From: Flavobacterium bernardetii
GTDB taxonomy: Bacteria; Bacteroidota; Bacteroidia; Flavobacteriales; Flavobacteriaceae
Reading direction: 5' to 3'
Length of the DNA stretch: 64,000 nt
NCBI RefSeq assembly: GCF_011305415.1
Contig: NZ_JAANOQ010000001.1
Span: 707,631 to 771,630 of the forward strand
Shown: piece after piece, positions 32,582 to 41,221 of the stretch
Position numbering within the stretch: the stretch's first letter is position 1
Layout: every line of letters begins with the position of its first letter
Notes under the pieces: generated by a model
Database searches by the model: none
The model's input: the letters and a program-made list of their open reading frames with translations, nothing else
What the model was told of the DNA's origin: nothing
Position numbers and translations under genes: made by a program

Positions 32582-34381
32582 TTACTCAATCACTAATTCT
32601 TTCAGTTGTTCTCTATATTTTTCTAAAATATCAGATTTAGAGAGAAAGCCAATGAAAATTTTGTCATGAACTACAGGTAAAATAATTTGATGTGTAGTTT
32701 CAAATTTGTTCATAATGGTTTCGATACTATCTTCAAAATCTACTACATCTTTGTTTTTGACAGGTTGCAAAACTTCAGTAATTGAAGTAAACTTTACTTT
32801 AAATGCAGAAAATATTATCGGACGAATATCATCTAAATAAATTAAACCTATAAGTTTTTTATCGTCGTTTAATACTGGAAAAATCACATCATCAGAACCC
32901 GCAATTTTTTCTATTAATGCTTCTAATGTTTTAGATTCGGTAACTGGATTGAAATTGTTGTTAATCAGTTTTTTAACATCAATTGATTGTAAGATGTTTT
33001 TGTCTTTATCATCGGTAAAAACTTCTCCTTTATCTGCTAAATTTTTAATATCAAAAGAATAAGGTTCGAAGTGTTTTGAAATTGCAAAACTAATAGAAGA
33101 AACCAACATTAATGGTACCATTAAACTATAACCTCCAGTAATTTCGGCAATCAAGAAAATAGCTGTCAATGGTGAATGAAACAAACCACTCAACACACCC
33201 GACATACCAACTAAAGTAAAATTACTAATAGGCAAATTGGTAATTTTTAGCATATTGAAAAAGTATGCTGTTGAGAATCCTAAATAGGAACCCACAAATA
33301 GAGAAGGAGCGAAGTTACCTCCATTTCCACCAGCGCCTAAGGTAATTCCGGTGGCAAAAACTTTGAATAAAAGCGTTAGTGTGATGAATGCAAAAATGAT
33401 CCATTTGTTGTTTTCAAAACGTTCAACAAGAGTATTATGTAATAATTTTTCAGGTTGATTGGCTGCTAAAAGTTTAATTCCTTCATAACCTTCACCAAAT
33501 AAACTTGGGAAAATAAAAATCATTAAACCTAAAATAACAGCGCCGAATAAGGCTTTTCGGTACGAGTTTTTACTTCTGGTAGCGAAAAAATGTTCCACTC
33601 TTCTAAAGTTTCTTGCATAATGAATGGAAACAAATCCAGACAGAATTCCCAAAACAATATAAAACGGAATGTTTTTAGAATCAAAATCTTGTATCGATTT
33701 AAAACTAAACAAAGCATCTTCATTTAATAATAACATCGAAACAATTGAACCTGTTGCTGCGCTAATTATCAAAGGTGTAAAAGCCGTAATACTAATTTCT
33801 GCTAAAACAACTTCAATGGCAAATAAAACGCCCGCAATTGGTGCGTTAAAGGCAGCTCCAATTCCAGCCGCAACTCCACACGCTAAAAGTAAAGTTCTGT
33901 CTTTGTAACTTAATCGGTATTTTAAGGCGTAATTACTTCCAAAAGCCGCACCAGTAATGGTAATTGGCGACTCCAAACCCGCACTTCCACCCATACCAAC
34001 AGTTAATGAACTTGTGATAATTTGCGCATACATTTGTTTGTCTGGAATAACGCTACGTTTTTTAGCAACTGCATACATAATTTGCGACGTTCCTTTTTCG
34101 ATGTTTCCGTTTAAAAAGTTTTTTATCACAAAAACAGTCAATAAAATCCCGATTATTGGTAACGTACTGTTGCTATAAGGTAAATGAAATTCTCTATTTA
34201 AATATTGGGAAAATAAAAAGACATTATGTGCGAAAGTTTTTAAAACAATTACCGCTAAAGCTGCTGATAATCCAACTAATACACTTGAAACGTATAAAAA
34301 TTGACGCGGCTCTAAAACGGATTTTAGTTTAGAAAAATATTGTTCGAAAAAATGCGCTATCTTTTGTATTATTTTTAACAC
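32582..34381 (-). CDS. CLC-type chloride channel/transporter with CBS domains
   Basis: 599 residues. The membrane domain (about 25-440) has the CLC selectivity motifs in order: GMGGSAGLESP, matching GxEGP with the gating Glu, then GAGGNGGNFAPSLF, matching GxFxP, and a C-terminal PLTAIFLIAEITG. The helical segment starting ALAVIVLKTFAHNVFLFSQYL opens the fold. Residues about 460-590 form a tandem CBS pair (FNPVTESKTLEALIEKIAGSDDVIFPVLND, then VVDFEDSIETIMNKFETTHQIILPVVHD), usually sensing adenine nucleotides. Chloride flux or Cl/H exchange cannot be separated from sequence. Confidence 0.94.
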   Translation of the reverse strand: MLKIIQKIAHFFEQYFSKLKSVLEPRQFLYVSSVLVGLSAALAVIVLKTFAHNVFLFSQYLNREFHLPYSNSTLPIIGILLTVFVIKNFLNGNIEKGTSQIMYAVAKKRSVIPDKQMYAQIITSSLTVGMGGSAGLESPITITGAAFGSNYALKYRLSYKDRTLLLACGVAAGIGAAFNAPIAGVLFAIEVVLAEISITAFTPLIISAATGSIVSMLLLNEDALFSFKSIQDFDSKNIPFYIVLGILSGFVSIHYARNFRRVEHFFATRSKNSYRKALFGAVILGLMIFIFPSLFGEGYEGIKLLAANQPEKLLHNTLVERFENNKWIIFAFITLTLLFKVFATGITLGAGGNGGNFAPSLFVGSYLGFSTAYFFNMLKITNLPISNFTLVGMSGVLSGLFHSPLTAIFLIAEITGGYSLMVPLMLVSSISFAISKHFEPYSFDIKNLADKGEVFTDDKDKNILQSIDVKKLINNNFNPVTESKTLEALIEKIAGSDDVIFPVLNDDKKLIGLIYLDDIRPIIFSAFKVKFTSITEVLQPVKNKDVVDFEDSIETIMNKFETTHQIILPVVHDKIFIGFLSKSDILEKYREQLKELVIE

Positions 34382-34460
34382 AGGGAATTTTTATTTGGAA
34401 TGGCTAAAATACGGTAATTTATTCAATTAATTGGCACAATGACACATTGAAAATTGATAA

Positions 34461-35129
34461 TTAAACTATCTTTCTTATGGCTTCTTTTCTGCTCAAAGGT
34501 TTTAAATTAGTGCTGTTTACATACTCTAAAACACCATTTGGATTTATAGAACTGTATTCGCGCAAAGCCCAACCAATGGCTTTTTGGATAAAAAATTCAG
34601 ATGAATGTTTGTGCTTTTCGCATTCAGAAATTAAGAGTTCGAAATCGGTTTTTTCTTTATAGCCCAATTGAAAAATAATGGCTGTTCGGTTCAACCACAT
34701 ATTGTCTGAATTGGAAAATTCTTCAATAATTGGATAGGTTTTTTCTGGAAATGTTTCTAAATAACCACCAACTGCATATTTGGCTAACGTATCTACGCTG
34801 TCCCACCACGAATTGGTTATGATGAGTTTTTCAATTAAAGCAATATCTTCAACTTGGTAGTTTTTCTTAATTTCTTTTATAAAAATATCAATTGCTGCTT
34901 GATGCATTTCTCGATGTGGAAATTGATACAATTCCCAACAAATGTTTCTAAAATTAGCTTTGATTTCTTCTTTATAAACAGAAGTACAATTTTTAAGAAT
35001 CTCTCTTCTAGGTTGCGTTTGAATGCCATAACACGGGAAATTATTTTTTAAATAATCACTTTGTTTTTGTCCGTAAGTAACATCTTCATTGGCTTCAAAT
35101 ACCTTTTTAATTGTAGTAACAAAACTCAT
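34461..35129 (-). CDS. DNA alkylation repair protein, AlkD family
   Basis: 222 residues of HEAT-like helical repeats, the AlkD/AlkC glycosylase family that removes alkylated bases without base flipping. The blocks YLKNNFPCYGIQTQPRREILKN, EMHQAAIDIF, IITNSWWDSVDTLAKYAVGGYLETFP and FFIQKAIGWALREYSSINPNGV match the family, including the conserved WD pair and the WALREYS motif. The 5' end overlaps the ACP phosphodiesterase-like gene by 23 bases, so the two are probably translated together. Confidence 0.95.
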   Translation of the reverse strand: MSFVTTIKKVFEANEDVTYGQKQSDYLKNNFPCYGIQTQPRREILKNCTSVYKEEIKANFRNICWELYQFPHREMHQAAIDIFIKEIKKNYQVEDIALIEKLIITNSWWDSVDTLAKYAVGGYLETFPEKTYPIIEEFSNSDNMWLNRTAIIFQLGYKEKTDFELLISECEKHKHSSEFFIQKAIGWALREYSSINPNGVLEYVNSTNLKPLSRKEAIRKIV

Positions 35130-35715
35130 CTCTTAATTTTAGTAATTCTACTTTACACTGTTGTTCTAATTCGATAAAAAAGATAAAAAATTCTTGTTCA
35201 ATTTCTGTGTAAAATTGTTTGATATCTTCCATTGCAGCAGGCATATTTACACGGTTTTTGGTTCTATGATCCATTTGAAATAAAATCAATTCCAAACCTG
35301 CTAAACTTTTATAACAGACTAACCAATTGGTTTGCATCATATAGGGTAAGGCATTCTGAGTTTTCTCCGTTAAAACATCGTAATTATCTTGTAATAATTT
35401 ATAAAAGTCATCTGCATACTTTTCTAGTTTAATAGTCGAATATTTTTTCCAATTCTTAGCTAAAAAATGATCATAAACGATGTCCATAATCACACCAGAA
35501 TAATGTCCGAATTTTTCGTGTAAACGATGTTTACTTTGTCGGTAAACTGGGTGAGAATCGGTAAAACTATCAATAAAACGGTGCAATCTAATTCCGATTT
35601 GAATACCAACTGGGTACTGCTCATAATGATTTCCTTTTACAGCATCCGCCATAAAATTTCCAATTTTGATAAAATCATCTTCGTCTGAAAGATATATATG
35701 AGCGAGATAGTTCAA
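35107..35715 (-). CDS. ACP phosphodiesterase family protein (AcpH/DUF479)
   Basis: 202 residues. The family start MNYLAHIYLSDEDDFIKIGNFMADAVKG is followed by GIQIGIRLHRFIDSFTDSHPVYRQSK and GHYSGVIMDIVYDHFLAKNW, with the His/Asp clusters expected of an HD-type metal-dependent hydrolase that removes 4'-phosphopantetheine from acyl carrier protein. Length is typical. Many members outside Enterobacteria have not been shown to be AcpH, so I give no symbol. Confidence 0.9.
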   Translation of the reverse strand: MNYLAHIYLSDEDDFIKIGNFMADAVKGNHYEQYPVGIQIGIRLHRFIDSFTDSHPVYRQSKHRLHEKFGHYSGVIMDIVYDHFLAKNWKKYSTIKLEKYADDFYKLLQDNYDVLTEKTQNALPYMMQTNWLVCYKSLAGLELILFQMDHRTKNRVNMPAAMEDIKQFYTEIEQEFFIFFIELEQQCKVELLKLRDEFCYYN

Positions 35716-35860
35716 GGCTTTTGTTTATTTTGTTTTAGGTTTCAAATTTTTTGATTATAAAAGTACGTAAATCAAAAATCGTAATTCGTAAATCAAATGT
35801 TGATATCGTAAATATATAAAATTCTTTTTCTAATTTATTAAAATGCTTGTTGGAACTTTT

Positions 35861-35868
35861 TATATTTG
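35861..35868 (+). promoter_or_regulatory. TATATTTG promoter box of glmM
   Basis: Exact TAnnTTTG match 27 bases before the glmM start; no convincing TTG 19 bases upstream. Confidence 0.5.
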
Positions 35869-35894
35869 TATTTCAAACAAAAAAACTAAAATAA

Positions 35895-37295
35895 ATGACA
35901 TTAATAAAATCTATATCAGGAATTCGTGGAACTATTGGTGGAAAAGTTGGCGATAACCTTACTCCAGTTGACGCTGTGAAATTTGCTTCGGCTTATGGAA
36001 CATTTTTAAAAGCGGGAATTGGGAAGTTGGAAGATGGAAGAAAACTGAAAGTGGTTATCGGTCGTGATGCCCGTATTTCTGGACCAATGATTCATAATTT
36101 AGTACAAAATACGCTTTTAGGTTTAGGAATTGATGTAATTGATTTAGGTTTATCTACAACGCCAACTGTTGAAGTGGCTGTTCCAATGGAAAATGCTGAT
36201 GGCGGTATAATTTTAACCGCTTCGCACAATCCGAAACAATGGAATGCATTGAAATTATTGAATGCAAAAGGAGAATTTTTAAGTGGAGCAGATGGTGCTA
36301 AAATTTTAGAAATTGCTGAAGCAGAAGCATTTGATTTTGTGGATGTTGATTCTTTAGGAGAAGTTACAATCAGCGATTCTTACATGGATATTCACATTGA
36401 TGAAGTGTTAGAATTACCTTTGGTTGATGCAGATTTGGTAAAAACTAAGAAATATAAAGTAGTTGTTGATGGTGTGAATTCGACTGGTGGAATTATTATT
36501 CCAAATTTGTTAGAGCAAATGGGAGTAGAAGTCGTAAAATTATACTGCGAACCAAACGGGCATTTTCCTCACAATCCAGAACCTTTGAAAGAACATTTAG
36601 GTGATATTTGCAAATTGGTTATTGATGAAAAAGCTGATTTCGGTATTGTTGTGGATCCAGATGTAGACCGTTTAGCGTTTATTTCTAATGATGGAGAAAT
36701 GTTTGGTGAAGAATATACTTTAGTGGCTGTTGCCGATTATGTATTGAGTAAAACACCAGGAAATACGGTTTCAAATATGAGTTCGTCTCGTGCTTTACGC
36801 GATATTACTGAAAAACATAATGGAAGTTACCAAGCAAGTGCAGTAGGTGAGGTGAATGTGGTAGAATTAATGAAGAAAACCAACGCAATTATTGGTGGTG
36901 AAGGAAACGGCGGTATCATTTATCCAGAATTACATTATGGAAGAGATAGTTTGGTTGGAGTGGCTTTATTTTTAACGTATTTGGCTGGTCAAGATAAAAC
37001 GGTTGCCGAATTACGAGCGAGTTATCCGCAATATTACATGAGTAAAAATAAGATTGAATTGACACCACAAATTGATGTCGATGCGATTTTAGAATCGTTA
37101 ACTGCGACTTATAAAAACGAACAAATTTCTACGATTGACGGTGTTAAAATTGATTTCGCTACAGAATGGGTGCATTTAAGAAAATCGAACACAGAACCAA
37201 TTATCAGAATATATACTGAAGCTCCAACGCAACAAGAAGCTGATGTTTTGGCTGAACGATTTGTAAATGAGTTGAAAGTTATTGCTGGGATTTAA
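35895..37295 (+). CDS. glmM: Phosphoglucosamine mutase
   Basis: Interconverts glucosamine-6- and 1-phosphate for UDP-GlcNAc, the substrate of MurA. 466 residues with the catalytic phosphoserine Ser110 in TASHNPKQWNALK, metal-binding DPDVDRLAF near residue 253, the sugar-binding GEGNGGII near 337, and the phosphate-binding RKSNTEPIIRIYTEAP near the C-terminus. Flavobacterial GlmM is of this phosphoglucomutase-like type. The last 99 bases (37197-37295) are repeated, diverged, at 38145-38243. The stop codon overlaps the start codon of the next gene by one base. Confidence 0.93.
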   Translation: MTLIKSISGIRGTIGGKVGDNLTPVDAVKFASAYGTFLKAGIGKLEDGRKLKVVIGRDARISGPMIHNLVQNTLLGLGIDVIDLGLSTTPTVEVAVPMENADGGIILTASHNPKQWNALKLLNAKGEFLSGADGAKILEIAEAEAFDFVDVDSLGEVTISDSYMDIHIDEVLELPLVDADLVKTKKYKVVVDGVNSTGGIIIPNLLEQMGVEVVKLYCEPNGHFPHNPEPLKEHLGDICKLVIDEKADFGIVVDPDVDRLAFISNDGEMFGEEYTLVAVADYVLSKTPGNTVSNMSSSRALRDITEKHNGSYQASAVGEVNVVELMKKTNAIIGGEGNGGIIYPELHYGRDSLVGVALFLTYLAGQDKTVAELRASYPQYYMSKNKIELTPQIDVDAILESLTATYKNEQISTIDGVKIDFATEWVHLRKSNTEPIIRIYTEAPTQQEADVLAERFVNELKVIAGI

Positions 37296-38122
37296 TGAAA
37301 AGACTTTTCTTAATTTTAATAATTGTATTTCTATTTAGCTGTGGAAAATCAAAAATTGTAAACTTTGATAATATTAATTATTTAAAAAGTGGTAACAATT
37401 TAGATTCTTTGTGCAAAGTTGAAACTGAAAGAGCTGAAAATGATATTAAGAAGGGTAAAATAGTATATTTTCATTTTTTTGGAATGGTTGCGAAATATGA
37501 TAGTGATTTAGAATTCAACGAATTACTATTAAAAAATAATATTAAAGTAGACTCAGCATTATATTATTGTACAGCTGATGAATTAGAATATTGTTATCCG
37601 AATAGAATGTATCGAGAAATTGAAAATCTTCATGGAAAAAACTTTATAGATTCGTTAAGGAATATTGCAGATAAACAATTTATTACAAAGCATCCAGATA
37701 AAATTTATGATTATTTTGTTTGTGATCAAAATTCGTTATATCCAAATGATAAAAGCTATTATGATTTTGTAAGACGAGACACAGTTCCTATATTTTTGAA
37801 TAATAAAAATTATACTCGTTATTCTCAAAATTATGAAAATGATTTTTTGAAATCTGTAGAGTATCCAAATGATTTTGTTTTTAAAAAAGAAAATGACACT
37901 CTTGTATCTCGAATATCTGCTGAATTTACCTTGTTTAAAAATGGGAATATTAAGAATGTAGATATACAGACATATTTTTACAATAAAATAAATGAAAAAC
38001 ATTCTTTTTATTATTCAGAAAAAATGAAAGAGTTTATTTTAAAAACCAAATGGGTTCCTGCAAGAAATAAAGATATTACAGTTAATTGTAAAGTATTGTT
38101 ATTAATTTTTTTAGATAAATAA
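37295..38122 (+). CDS. Hypothetical lipoprotein inserted behind glmM
   Basis: 275 residues with a lipoprotein signal (LILIIVFLFSC, Cys16) and no family I recognise. The mature protein is rich in Asn, Lys, Tyr and Asp and has no metal or catalytic motif I can point to. A C-terminal block (SRISAEFTLFKNGNIKNVDIQTYFYNK and KTKWVPARNKDITVNCKV) is TonB-C-like in its strand pattern. It begins at the A of the glmM stop (TAATG), so translation is coupled. A 3'-end copy of glmM follows 22 bases after its stop, marking the gene as an insertion. Confidence 0.8.
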   Translation: MKRLFLILIIVFLFSCGKSKIVNFDNINYLKSGNNLDSLCKVETERAENDIKKGKIVYFHFFGMVAKYDSDLEFNELLLKNNIKVDSALYYCTADELEYCYPNRMYREIENLHGKNFIDSLRNIADKQFITKHPDKIYDYFVCDQNSLYPNDKSYYDFVRRDTVPIFLNNKNYTRYSQNYENDFLKSVEYPNDFVFKKENDTLVSRISAEFTLFKNGNIKNVDIQTYFYNKINEKHSFYYSEKMKEFILKTKWVPARNKDITVNCKVLLLIFLDK

Positions 38123-38144
38123 GTTACTAATCAAAATTTACTAT

Positions 38145-38243
38145 CCAATTATCAGAATATATACTGAAGCTCCAACACAAAATGAAGCAGATGTTTTGGC
38201 TGAACGATTTGTAAAAGAGTTGAAAGTGATTGCAGGGATTTAA
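38145..38243 (+). pseudogene. glmM 3'-end copy
   Basis: 99 bases aligned without gaps to 37197-37295, with about 9 differences, mostly at third codon positions. It encodes PIIRIYTEAPTQNEADVLAERFVKELKVIAGI and stop, against QQ and N at the two changed residues. The frame is intact, so the copy looks like the tail of a slightly different, once functional glmM and not a random decayed duplicate. A hairpin (TCTGAA/TTCAGA) follows. Confidence 0.93.
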
Positions 38244-38273
38244 TCTGAATTTATTTCAGATTCTAAAATTATT

Positions 38274-38304
38274 AACCTGACAGGTTTCAAAAACCTGTCA
38301 GGTT
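38274..38304. repeat. CCTGACA hairpin repeat, copy 2
   Basis: Arms AACCTGACAGGTTT (38274-38287) and AAACCTGTCAGGTT (38291-38304), followed by TTT. Related to 16968-17000, where the arms differ at two positions that still pair. Probably acts as a terminator after the glmM copy. Confidence 0.75.
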
Positions 38305-38312
38305 TTTATATT

Positions 38313-38744
38313 TTATTGTGGAACTTCATCAAAATTAATCATCCAATTGATTCCGAATTTATCGGTAAACATTCCGAAATAAGCGCCCCAAAAAGTGCTT
38401 TCCATCGGCATCGTTATTTTTCCACCAGCTGAAAGTCCATTGAATAATTTATCTGCTTCTTCTTTACTATCTCCATTAATTGAAATAGAAAAATTATTTC
38501 CAAAATTTACTTCGCCGTGAGAACTTAAAGTATCACTACCAAATAACATAGATGTTCCTATAGGAAAACTCACATGCATAATTCGGTTTCCTTCTTCTTC
38601 ACTTAAAGGAGGCATTCCTTCTTGTGGTGGCATGGTATTAAATTTGTGAATTTCAGTAAATTCTCCACCAAATACCGATTTATAAAAGTTAAACGCTTCT
38701 TCTGTGTTGCCATTAAAGGTTAAATAGGTTGAAATAGTTGCCAT
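38313..38744 (-). CDS. VOC-family (PhnB-like glyoxalase) protein
   Basis: 143 residues of the vicinal-oxygen-chelate superfamily, PhnB/DUF899-like branch: ISTYLTFNGNTEEAFNFYKSVFGGEF, MHVSFPIGTSMLFGSD, GNNFSISINGDSKEEADKLFNGLSAGGKI, and STFWGAYFGMFTDKFGINWMINF. The last block is diagnostic. In this branch metal binding is often lost, so an enzyme activity cannot be assumed. No signal peptide. Confidence 0.93.
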   Translation of the reverse strand: MATISTYLTFNGNTEEAFNFYKSVFGGEFTEIHKFNTMPPQEGMPPLSEEEGNRIMHVSFPIGTSMLFGSDTLSSHGEVNFGNNFSISINGDSKEEADKLFNGLSAGGKITMPMESTFWGAYFGMFTDKFGINWMINFDEVPQ

Positions 38745-38779
38745 AATTTTATTGTTTTAGATTTTAGTAAAAATAAAAA

Positions 38780-38807
38780 AATCCGCTCTAATTTCTCAGA
38801 GCGGATT
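38780..38807 (-). terminator. Terminator of the 38813 gene
   Basis: Stem AATCCGCTCT/AGAGCGGATT, with a T run on the minus strand, just downstream of the stop. Confidence 0.85.
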
Positions 38808-38812
38808 AAAAA

Positions 38813-39283
38813 TTATTTCTTTTTACCATTTCCATTACCGTGACCATTTCCATGACCATTGTTACTATTAATAATAACTTTTTTCTTTGGTGCACTTCTA
38901 ACGATTACTTTCTTCTTTGGATAACTTTTTACTTTAACTTTTTTATATTTCACTTTGTGAGTTGCATTGTAAATATAGGGTGTTCTACCGACATAATCTA
39001 ACTCAATTTGCGAGCTTCTAGATAAATTAATACCCATAAAAATTCTAGGTAATGATGTAGAAACAACCCAACTTCTTCCACTTAAATAAATGTAATTTTT
39101 CTGTTGAACATCGTAATAAAAATTTTGCTCTGGGAAATAAATGTGTCTCGTTTTCGCTCTATATCCTTTAGCAGGTGCCCATGGTGGAGGACCTTGACTA
39201 AACATTTCTGTAGGAAATGATAATAGACCTATTATTGCAAATATTGTAAAAGTTTTAATTGATTTTTTAATAATTGCTCTCAT
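38813..39283 (-). CDS. Secreted protein with basic, Gly/His/Asn-rich tail
   Basis: 156 residues from MRAIIKKSIK; the open frame continues 35 codons upstream, but this ATG gives the signal peptide (ending FSQ before GPPPWAP). The mature protein has a short domain (RHIYFPEQNFYYDVQQKNYIYLSGRSWVVS) that recurs in flavobacterial secreted proteins, then a very basic tail (KKKVIVRSAPKKKVII) and a low-complexity GHGNGHGNGNGKKK end. A surface or nucleic-acid-binding role is possible, but no family with known function is recognised. Confidence 0.8.
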   Translation of the reverse strand: MRAIIKKSIKTFTIFAIIGLLSFPTEMFSQGPPPWAPAKGYRAKTRHIYFPEQNFYYDVQQKNYIYLSGRSWVVSTSLPRIFMGINLSRSSQIELDYVGRTPYIYNATHKVKYKKVKVKSYPKKKVIVRSAPKKKVIINSNNGHGNGHGNGNGKKK

Positions 39284-39392
39284 ACTATTTTGGTTTAAAA
39301 TTAATAGCGTAAATCTAGATAATTTATTGTTGTTTTTATTTATATAATATTCAGAAAAACTTATATAATTATTCGAAAAATTTCCCACAAAA

Positions 39393-39422
39393 AAACCGTC
39401 AAGTTTTACAACAAGACGGTTT
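39393..39422 (-). terminator. Terminator downstream of lpdA
   Basis: Stem AAACCGTC/GACGGTTT with a 14-base loop, T-rich on the minus strand. Confidence 0.75.
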
Positions 39423-39440
39423 TGGTATTTATATATTACT

Positions 39441-39484
39441 TCTTAAATCTAAAATCTAAAATCGTAAATCTAAAATCGTAAATC
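39441..39484. repeat. CGTAAATC-type tandem words
   Basis: Staggered TAAATCTAAAAT and CGTAAATC units end at the lpdA stop. The same word is repeated at 58038-58078 and at about 35765-35812. All three lie in intergenic DNA at gene ends. Confidence 0.6.
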
Positions 39485-40873
39485 TTAAATATGAATCACT
39501 TCATCATAAGCAGCAGCAACAGCTTCCATTACCGCTTCACTCATAGTAGGGTGAGGGTGAACTGCTTTTAAAATTTCATGACCAGTAGTTTCTAATTTTC
39601 TAGCTACAACTGCTTCTGCAATCATATCTGTAACCCCAGCACCAATCATATGGCAACCTAACCATTCACCGTATTTGGCATCGAAAATTACTTTTACGAA
39701 TCCGTCTGTAGTTCCAGCAGCAGTTGCTTTTCCTGATGCTGAGAATGGGAATTTACCTACTTTAATATCGTAACCTTTTTCTCTAGCTGCTTTTTCTGTT
39801 AAACCAACTGAAGCAATTTCTGGAGTGGCGTATGTACAACCTGGGATGTTTCCGTAATCTAAAGGTTCAACGTGTAAACCTGCGATTTTTTCCACACATA
39901 AAATTCCTTCTGCAGAAGCTACGTGAGCTAAAGCTTGCCCTGGAGTAATATCTCCAATTGCATAATAACCAGGAACATTAGTTTGGTAGAAATCGTTAAC
40001 TAAGATTTTGTCTCTATCTGTAGCAATACCTACATCTTCAAGACCAATGTTTTCAATGTTTGTTTTAATTCCAACGGCTGAAAGTAAAATTTCAGCTTCT
40101 AAAACTTCTTCACCTTTAGCTGTTTTTACTGTTGCTTTTACGCCATTCGCTGTAGTATCAATTTTCTCTACAGAAGAATTAGTCATAATTTTTACACCCG
40201 CTTTTTTCATTGAACGTTCCATTTGTTTAGAAATGTCTTCGTCTTCAACTGGTACAATGTTTGGCATAAATTCTACAATCGTAACATCAGTTCCCATTGA
40301 ATTATAGAAATGAGCAAATTCCACTCCAATTGCTCCAGAACCTACAATAATCATAGATTTTGGTTGTGTTGGTAATGTCATTGCTTGTCTGTATCCAATT
40401 ACTTTTACACCATCTTGTGGTAAGTTTGGCAATTCACGAGAACGCGCTCCTGTAGCAATAATAATGTTATCAGCTGAATATTCAGTAACTTTTCCGTCAG
40501 CGGCAGTCACGTCAATTTTTTTACCTGGTTTTACTTTTCCAAAACCATCGATAACATCAATTTTATTTTTTTTCATTAAGAATTGAACACCTTTGCTCAT
40601 TCCACCTGCTACATTACGTGAACGGGCAACAACTGCGTTAAAATCTTTATCTACATTATCTACTTTTAATCCGTAGTCTGCCGCATGTTTTAAATAATCG
40701 AAAACTTGAGCTGATTTTAGTAAGGCTTTTGTAGGAATACAACCCCAATTTAAACAAACGCCACCTAAATTTTCTTTTTCAATAACGGCAACTTTAAACC
40801 CTAATTGTGAGGCTCTAATTGCTGTAACATATCCACCAGGACCACTTCCTAAAACTATAATATCGTATTTCAT
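39485..40873 (-). CDS. lpdA: Dihydrolipoyl dehydrogenase
   Basis: FAD-dependent E3 subunit of 2-oxo acid dehydrogenase complexes. 462 residues with the FAD site VLGSGPGGYVTAIRA, the redox disulfide GGVCLNWGC (Cys40, Cys45), the NAD site IIVGSGAIGVEFAHFYNSMG near residue 175, and the C-terminal active-site His-Glu in HPHPTMSEAVMEA. It is monocistronic by context. Length and motifs are complete. Confidence 0.97.
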   Translation of the reverse strand: MKYDIIVLGSGPGGYVTAIRASQLGFKVAVIEKENLGGVCLNWGCIPTKALLKSAQVFDYLKHAADYGLKVDNVDKDFNAVVARSRNVAGGMSKGVQFLMKKNKIDVIDGFGKVKPGKKIDVTAADGKVTEYSADNIIIATGARSRELPNLPQDGVKVIGYRQAMTLPTQPKSMIIVGSGAIGVEFAHFYNSMGTDVTIVEFMPNIVPVEDEDISKQMERSMKKAGVKIMTNSSVEKIDTTANGVKATVKTAKGEEVLEAEILLSAVGIKTNIENIGLEDVGIATDRDKILVNDFYQTNVPGYYAIGDITPGQALAHVASAEGILCVEKIAGLHVEPLDYGNIPGCTYATPEIASVGLTEKAAREKGYDIKVGKFPFSASGKATAAGTTDGFVKVIFDAKYGEWLGCHMIGAGVTDMIAEAVVARKLETTGHEILKAVHPHPTMSEAVMEAVAAAYDEVIHI

Positions 40874-40932
40874 AATGTATGTGTGTTTTTCTTATTAAGG
40901 ATACAAAAATAGGGATTAATTTATTTTTAAAC

Positions 40933-41220
40933 CTATTTTGAATTAATTTTTGAATTGTTTTTTTTGATTATCATATAAATGATAAATGTTTGAATTAAAA
41001 TGTTGATGATTAAAATAGAAATTCCAATTAATAATGAACTGTTAGTATAAAAAGGATACGTTCTATCTATCAAAATTGCTGGACAACTAATTATAAAGTT
41101 TAAAAAAATAATTATTTTATTAATAATCGAAATCCCTATGTCTGATTTAATTTCAAATAATAAATGAATAATCATATCAATTAAGAATATCGTGAAAAAT
41201 AATTTGTTAAACTTTTTCAT
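40933..41220 (-). CDS. Small hypothetical membrane protein
   Basis: 95 residues from the ATG at 41220, which lies directly after the ABC-transporter stop; an earlier start at 41247 would overlap that gene by 26 bases. Three hydrophobic segments (LFFTIFLIDMIIHLLF; IINKIIIFLNFIISCPAIL; SLLIGISILIINILIQTFIIYMII) suggest a three-span membrane protein. No family is recognised. It is another single accessory-looking envelope gene placed tightly behind a core gene. Confidence 0.7.
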   Translation of the reverse strand: MKKFNKLFFTIFLIDMIIHLLFEIKSDIGISIINKIIIFLNFIISCPAILIDRTYPFYTNSSLLIGISILIINILIQTFIIYMIIKKNNSKINSK

Positions 41221-41221
41221 T

